Shown in pieces: positions 63,908 to 64,000 of a stretch of 64,000 nt of DNA (its first letter is position 1; each line of letters starts with the position of its first letter). This stretch comes from Chondrilla cf. caribensis (taxonomy: Eukaryota > Porifera > Demospongiae > Chondrillida > Chondrillidae): the NCBI GenBank assembly GCA_964020155.1, contig OZ026548.1:2436397-2500396 (forward strand). The letters are read 5' to 3'. The notes under the pieces are model-generated. The model searched no databases. It saw only the letters and a program-made list of their open reading frames with translations, and had not been told where the DNA came from. Both the position numbers and the translations under genes were made by a program.

Positions 63908-64000
63908 CTTTACATCCATCTACTGTACCCTCGAGTAACCTACTTGGAGACTGGTGGATTGTGCAAGTGAACCTGGTACCTCCTCCTGGCTTTCCACCTT

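Overview
This is animal nuclear DNA. It has split genes with GT-AG introns, very abundant (GT)n/(CA)n microsatellites, many MITE-like elements and several layers of local segmental duplication. The best-resolved gene is a GON4L/YY1AP-type regulator. Next to it are single-exon lysosomal-type sulfatases and a kinase joined to a long ankyrin array whose exons are mostly 33-35 codons and all phase 0. I infer a non-bilaterian invertebrate, most likely a sponge, from the kinase-ankyrin architecture and repeat content. No species can be named from the sequence alone.

Layout. (1) 1-19.6 kb: one minus-strand gene with a protein-kinase exon at 18706-19555, then ankyrin exons running leftward and off the window. 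Its 3' part lies in a recent tandem duplication (about 1-3290 and 6398-9440) plus an older divergent copy (about 9945-10850). The duplication also carries an unrecognised 111-codon ORF and a Crypton/DUF3504-like fragment in two copies each. (2) 19.6-23.8 kb: no gene seen, only microsatellites and a tRNA-derived SINE head. (3) 23.8-38.7 kb: a complete minus-strand GON4L homologue, which I resolve into 29 exons with fully consistent phases (1,142 codons plus stop). (4) 38.8-43.3 kb: an intact sulfatase divergent from GON4L across only 86 bp, then two sulfatase fragments. (5) 43.3-46.5 kb: a duplicated AT-rich block and a giant composite CA/GT tract. (6) 46.5-50.3 kb: an unrecognised plus-strand gene. 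(7) 52.0-54.3 kb: a small minus-strand gene with a TATA box and a broken TANGO2-like remnant. (8) 55.3-62.8 kb: duplicated pieces of GON4L (exons 7, 8, 9, 10 and an exon 1 scrap), a second intact sulfatase and a further sulfatase fragment. (9) 63.0-63.9 kb: a decayed non-LTR reverse transcriptase.

The theme is local reshuffling. Blocks of GON4L, the sulfatase and the ankyrin exons have been copied, truncated and in one case inverted, and several breakpoints fall in or beside GT/CA tracts. GON4L is a nuclear transcriptional regulator with PAH and SANT domains. The sulfatases are predicted lysosomal or secreted enzymes. The kinase-ankyrin protein is probably an intracellular signalling or recognition protein. 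Nothing suggests these genes form one pathway; what links them here is duplication and, for GON4L and the sulfatase, a shared promoter.
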